Shown piece by piece: positions 44,164-47,713 of a DNA stretch of 47,713 bases. The notes beneath the pieces were generated by a model. The model made no database searches. It saw only the letters and a program-made list of their open reading frames with translations, and was not told the DNA's origin. The position numbers and the translations under genes are program-made. The DNA is from Ramlibacter sp. (lineage in GTDB: Bacteria; Pseudomonadota; Gammaproteobacteria; Burkholderiales; Burkholderiaceae_C): positions 1 through 47,713 of the forward strand of contig JACDFR010000031.1 in the NCBI GenBank assembly GCA_013815685.1. Reading direction: 5' to 3'. How positions within the stretch are numbered: position 1 is the stretch's first letter; every line of letters starts with the position of its first letter.

Positions 44164-44861
44164 GACTGACGCTTGTCAGCCATTCGCTGTGCCCCTACGT
44201 CCAGCGCGCGGCCATCGTGCTGGCGGAAAAGGATGCCATCTTCGACCGCCGCTACGTCGACCTCGCCGACAAGCCGGCTTGGTTCCTCGACGTTTCACCG
44301 CTCGGCAAGACTCCGGTGTTGCTGGTTGGCGAGCAGGCCGTATTCGAGTCGGCAGTGATCTGCGAATACCTCGACGAATCGCTGTTGCCGCGGCTGCATC
44401 CGCAGGACGCGCTCGAGCGGGCCCGCCACCGGGCCTGGATGGAATTCGGCTCCTCGGTGCTGCACACGATCGGGGCGTTCTACTCGGCCCCCGATGCGCC
44501 GAGCCTGGCGGCGCGCCGCGACGAGCTGCAGGCACGATTCGCTCAACTCGAAAATGTGTTGCCCGCCGCGGGGCCGTGGTTCGCAGCGCAAGGCTTCGGC
44601 ATGGTCGATGCCGTGTTCGGCCCCGTGTTCCGCTACTTCGACGCCTTCGAGCAGCTGGGCGAACCGGGCTTCTTCGAGGCGACGCCCAGGGTGCGCGTCT
44701 GGCGGGCATCGCTGGCCGGGCGGGCGTCGGTGGTGCAGGCGGTTTCGCCCGAATTCCCCGAGCTGCTGCGGCGCTTCCTGCTGGAGCGCGGCAGCGAGCT
44801 GTCGCGCCGCGCAGGGGCGCGGCGGCGTCAGGCGGGCGGGACGCTGGAAAGCGTGAAATAG
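44160..44861 (+). CDS. Glutathione S-transferase family protein (CPY type)
   Basis: A 233-residue GST with an N-terminal thioredoxin fold carrying SLCPYVQRA, an active-site Cys as in omega-like or SspA-like GSTs, and an SPLGKTPVLL glutathione-site cis-Pro region followed by FESAVICEYLDE. The C-terminal helical domain is complete, with a basic C-terminal extension. ATG 44160 overlaps the stop of the frameshifted GST, so the two were one operon; loss of the first frame may reduce coupling. The 3' end overlaps the histidine kinase gene by 34 bp. Confidence 0.88.
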   Translation: MRLTLVSHSLCPYVQRAAIVLAEKDAIFDRRYVDLADKPAWFLDVSPLGKTPVLLVGEQAVFESAVICEYLDESLLPRLHPQDALERARHRAWMEFGSSVLHTIGAFYSAPDAPSLAARRDELQARFAQLENVLPAAGPWFAAQGFGMVDAVFGPVFRYFDAFEQLGEPGFFEATPRVRVWRASLAGRASVVQAVSPEFPELLRRFLLERGSELSRRAGARRRQAGGTLESVK

Positions 44862-46867
44862 AAAGTGGCCCCGTCTCCGGGCCTTGCATCGGCCCAGATA
44901 CGGCCGGCATGACGGGAAATGATCTTTTGCACCAGCGCCAGGCCGATGCCGGTGCCTTCGAATTCGGCGGGGCCGTGCACGCGATGGAACGCGCCGAAGA
45001 GCCGCGATGCATGGGCCATGTCGAACCCCGCCCCCTGGTCGGCGACGAAATACACCGGCTCGCCGGTCTCGCCGGGCGCGCTGCCGATGCGGATGAATGT
45101 CTGCGGCTTGCCCGCCGAGAACTTCCACGCGTTGCCCAGCAGGTTGGCCAGAACTTGTGTCAGCAGGCGGGGGTCGCCGTGGGCGTCGAGGCGATCCGGA
45201 ATCTCGACCGTGGCGACGCGCTGCGGCTCGTTCTCGCGCAGGTTGGCCTCGATGTCCCGCGCGATGGCGGCCAGGTCTACCGGCTCCCACCGGAGCTTGA
45301 CGCGAGACAGCCGCGCCAGCGAAAGCATGGCATCGGTCAGGTCGCTCATCTGCCGGACGCCGGCCCGGATGCGGCGCAGGTAGTGGCGGCCCTGGTCGCC
45401 CACCGCCTGCACCGCGAGCTGCTCCAGGACATGGCTGAACCCGTCGATGGAAGTGAGCGGCGAACGCAGGTCATGGGCGATGGAATACGAGAACGCTTCC
45501 AGTTCGGCGTTGGCAGCTTCCAGCTGCGCCGTGCGCTGGCGCACGCGCTCCTCGAGCCCGCTATTCAGGCGTGCGACCTCTTCCTGGGCCTGCCTGCGCT
45601 CCGTGATGTCGCTCACGAAGCCCTCGACCGCCACGACTTCGCCGGCCCGCCCGCGAACGGCCGAGCCGCGCTCCCATACCCATTTCTGCGAGCCCTCGGC
45701 GGTGCTGATGCGATAGGTCAACTCGAAGGGCCAGTCTCGCGCGATGGCCTGCTGTACCTCGTCCCACACGCGGTCGCGATCGTCGGGATGTATCAGCCCG
45801 GCGTAAGCCACGTTGCCGGCCATCAGGGCTTCGGGGCGGTGGCCGGTCAGCAGGTAGGCCCCCTGGCTGACAAACACGATCGACCAACCGGGGTCGTTGC
45901 GGCAGCGATAGGCCATGCCCGGCAGGTTGCTCATCAGCGCGGCCAGCGCCCGCTGGCTTTCTCCCAGCGCCTGTACCGAGCGGCGCTGTTCGGTGATGTC
46001 CAGTGCGAGCACGACCCGCGCGGTGCGGCCTTCGAACACGATGTCGTTGGATACCGAGTCCACATAGACGGTTTCGCCTTCCTTGCGGCTGTGGCGCACA
46101 GAGTAGCGCTGTGGCCCGTGCAGCGGGCGGGACAGGAGCGCCTGCCTCCAGGCCTGGCGTTCGTCCGCCGGCCGCAGGGCGTCCACGGTCATTGCCATGA
46201 ACTCGGCCTGCGAATAACCATACTGCGCCATGGCCGCCTCGTTCGCCGCGAGAAAGTGCAGCGTCTGCGGGTCATACACCCACATGGGCTGCGGATTGTG
46301 GACGAACAGCGAGCGGTACTGGAGTTCCGACGCCTTCAGCTGTTCGGCCAGCGAGCGCGCCTCGATTTCGGCGCGCACGCGTTCGGTGAGGTCGCGGATG
46401 ATGGCGGTGAAATTCGGCGGGGCGCTGCCGGCCACCCGGCTGACGGTCAGCTCGACGGGAAGCTCGCTGCCGTCCGCGCGCAGGGCGGGCAATTCCAGCC
46501 GCACGCCGGGCTGGGGAACGCCCTCGAAGTCACTCTGGCGCTCGAGCCTGCGCCGGTACCCTGGGCGGATGCGGGCGGGAATGAGGGTGTCGACCAGGTC
46601 GCGGCCGATCACCTCGTTCCTCTTCCAGCCGAAGATGGCCTCGGCTGCCGGGTTGAATTCGGTGATGAGGCTTCGATGGTCGATGGTGATGATGGCGTCG
46701 AAGGCCGACTCCACGATCGAGCGGTAGCGCGCTTCGCTTTCGCGCAGCTGCTGCTGCGCCTGGCGCAGCTCGGCGAGCTCGAGCCGGCTGCGAGGCGTTG
46801 GCGCGTCGGACGACACGGACGACACGGCGGACCCCGCGGGCTCAGGCTCGAAGTGCCGGCCGCGCAA
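44828..46867 (-). CDS. PAS domain-containing sensor histidine kinase
   Basis: A 679-residue soluble kinase with no membrane helix. Three PAS/PAC units lie at about residues 45-165, 175-300 and 310-430, each ending in a DxTER/DITEQ linker. The dimerisation domain has His465 in SIAHDLRSPLTSIDGFSHVL, and the ATPase has the N box (VLANLLGNAWKF), DQGAGFD and GTGIGLALVQKI. The TTG start at 46867 overlaps the preceding gene by 26 bp; GTG 46825 or 46816 are alternatives. No response regulator is visible in the window. The PAS domains probably sense a cytoplasmic redox or ligand signal. Confidence 0.9.
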   Translation of the reverse strand: MRGRHFEPEPAGSAVSSVSSDAPTPRSRLELAELRQAQQQLRESEARYRSIVESAFDAIITIDHRSLITEFNPAAEAIFGWKRNEVIGRDLVDTLIPARIRPGYRRRLERQSDFEGVPQPGVRLELPALRADGSELPVELTVSRVAGSAPPNFTAIIRDLTERVRAEIEARSLAEQLKASELQYRSLFVHNPQPMWVYDPQTLHFLAANEAAMAQYGYSQAEFMAMTVDALRPADERQAWRQALLSRPLHGPQRYSVRHSRKEGETVYVDSVSNDIVFEGRTARVVLALDITEQRRSVQALGESQRALAALMSNLPGMAYRCRNDPGWSIVFVSQGAYLLTGHRPEALMAGNVAYAGLIHPDDRDRVWDEVQQAIARDWPFELTYRISTAEGSQKWVWERGSAVRGRAGEVVAVEGFVSDITERRQAQEEVARLNSGLEERVRQRTAQLEAANAELEAFSYSIAHDLRSPLTSIDGFSHVLEQLAVQAVGDQGRHYLRRIRAGVRQMSDLTDAMLSLARLSRVKLRWEPVDLAAIARDIEANLRENEPQRVATVEIPDRLDAHGDPRLLTQVLANLLGNAWKFSAGKPQTFIRIGSAPGETGEPVYFVADQGAGFDMAHASRLFGAFHRVHGPAEFEGTGIGLALVQKIISRHAGRIWADARPGDGATFYFTLSSVPPA

Positions 46868-47713
46868 CCGGCAGCGGCATTTCAGGAAACAACAGGCTCT
46901 CGCCCAGCGGCCGCCCGGCCCGGGTGGGATCGCTCAGGTTGGCATACAGGGCCGAGCCGTCGAGACCGGGGTACTGTTCCTGCGCATAGCTCAGGATTTG
47001 CAGCGCCAGCTCGTCCAGCAGGTCAAGCCCTTGCTGGATGCGTGCGTCGAAGCCCGCGGCGTCCAGGGTATCGGTAAGGCCGCGGTTGAGTTCGGCGAAC
47101 CAGGGCAGCGACGACTGGTCGAGCATCCTGGGGCGGTCCGGCCGGCGGCCGGCGGCATCCCATCGGCGCAGGAACAGCTGCATCGCGACGTTCTGCTTCT
47201 GCATGGCCGCCACCCGCGGCTGCAAACGGCCCATCACGGCCAGGTCGGTGAGCTTGCCCTGGAAGAACAGCGGGCACATCACGCCCCAGTAGTACGTGTA
47301 GTCCCACAGCACCTTCAACGGCATGACCTCGGCGTTCCCGAAGATGGCGTACTGCCCGGCATACATCGGCAGCATGTTGCGGTAGAGGACGAAATAGATG
47401 GACTGGTAGATGTCGGCATACATGCCCACCGGCTTGTCCGCCAGGTCCTGAGCCACCATGTCGGTGATGAGCGTGTTGGCGATGGCGATGAAATCGCTGC
47501 CGGGCGAGTAGAAGGGGTCCAGGAACAGGCCGGCCTCGCCGGTGAGCGCCCAGCGCCCATGTCCATCGAACACGCGCTTGCAGCCGTACGAGAAATTCCT
47601 GAAGAAAGCGAAGTCCTGCAGCTTGCCGGCGCGCGGCTGCAGCTGGCCGTGCAACTGCGGCTGGTGGATCGCCAGCCATGCCATGGCCTTGTCGAAGCTG
47701 TTCATCCCTTCGA
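46842..47713 (-). CDS. Flavin-dependent halogenase/tryptophan halogenase-like protein, 3' part (cut by window edge)
   Basis: The frame is open to the right end of the window, so only the C-terminal ~290 residues are seen. Residues near the start read MNSFDKAMAWL, then WALTGEAGLFLDPFYSPGSD, a block typical of FAD-dependent halogenases and related flavin monooxygenases of the tryptophan-halogenase fold. The N-terminal FAD site and the WxWxIP motif are outside the window, so halogenase activity cannot be confirmed. The stop is at 46842-46844, inside the probable start of the kinase gene. Confidence 0.75.
   Translation of the reverse strand, partial: EGMNSFDKAMAWLAIHQPQLHGQLQPRAGKLQDFAFFRNFSYGCKRVFDGHGRWALTGEAGLFLDPFYSPGSDFIAIANTLITDMVAQDLADKPVGMYADIYQSIYFVLYRNMLPMYAGQYAIFGNAEVMPLKVLWDYTYYWGVMCPLFFQGKLTDLAVMGRLQPRVAAMQKQNVAMQLFLRRWDAAGRRPDRPRMLDQSSLPWFAELNRGLTDTLDAAGFDARIQQGLDLLDELALQILSYAQEQYPGLDGSALYANLSDPTRAGRPLGESLLFPEMPLPVARPALRA

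Noticed and set aside
44189..47077. Open frame of 962 codons antisense to the histidine kinase
   Set aside because: It spans three real genes on both strands and has no recognisable domains; the kinase frame has a complete PAS-HisKA-ATPase order.
1..47713. CRISPR arrays, tRNA, rRNA, integrase or attachment sites
   Set aside because: No regularly spaced repeats, cloverleaf or phage-type genes were found when reading both strands.

Overview
The window is a high-GC chromosomal segment from a betaproteobacterium, most likely Burkholderiales/Comamonadaceae. This is inferred from gene families and gene order (hpf-ptsN-hprK, divergent fur and bamE, then dapB-exbBD-leuS-lptE ... holA-proA; a gshA of the Acidithiobacillus/betaproteobacterial type; a split pntAA/pntAB/pntB transhydrogenase). 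No marker RNA is present, so the genus cannot be fixed. Most of the segment is densely packed housekeeping DNA with many 1-4 bp start/stop overlaps. I saw no tRNA, rRNA, CRISPR array, prophage or intact insertion sequence.

Layout. 1-7226: the end of ssb, a YihY-type membrane protein, a subtilase coupled to a small protein resembling its own propeptide, a fragment of an IS630-type transposase, mnmA-nudJ (minus strand), two unknown genes and a membrane-anchored metallophosphoesterase. 7369-13048: a LysR regulator and a four-gene catabolic-looking run (D-2-hydroxyacid/D-lactate dehydrogenase, AEC transporter, Fe(II)/2-oxoglutarate oxygenase, HD-like DUF6817 protein). 13222-18706: the proton-translocating transhydrogenase operon, with two repeat elements in its gene gaps, then fadD and mtnN. 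18681-20711: corA on the minus strand, a 605-bp gap holding hairpins, palindromes and a broken reading frame, and two very small genes.

20759-24581: an MFS transporter, then hpf, ptsN and hprK, with fur on the opposite strand. 24654-35636: bamE, dapB, exbB/exbD, leuS, lptE, an Lrp-type regulator with ornithine aminotransferase placed between lptE and holA, then holA, proA and an unknown gene. 35722-41544: gshA and gshB, the two glutathione synthesis enzymes, separated by kup, a secreted aldo/keto reductase and a membrane protein. 41555-47713: a class II glutamine amidotransferase, a CWC zinc-type protein, a LysR regulator divergent from a frameshifted beta-class GST, a second GST, a three-PAS soluble histidine kinase and the 3' part of a flavin-dependent halogenase-like gene.

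The observations I consider most worth checking are: (1) an ~80-bp dispersed repeat present twice, inside the pnt and ptsN-hprK gene runs, whose translated frame is also conserved; (2) the oxygenase plus HD-like protein pair in the LysR-linked operon, which resembles the PhnY/PhnZ layout without being that system; (3) the subtilase and its stand-alone propeptide-like partner; (4) tandem palindromes and a strong hairpin in the gap after corA; (5) rocD placed next to proA, both of which deal in glutamate-5-semialdehyde.
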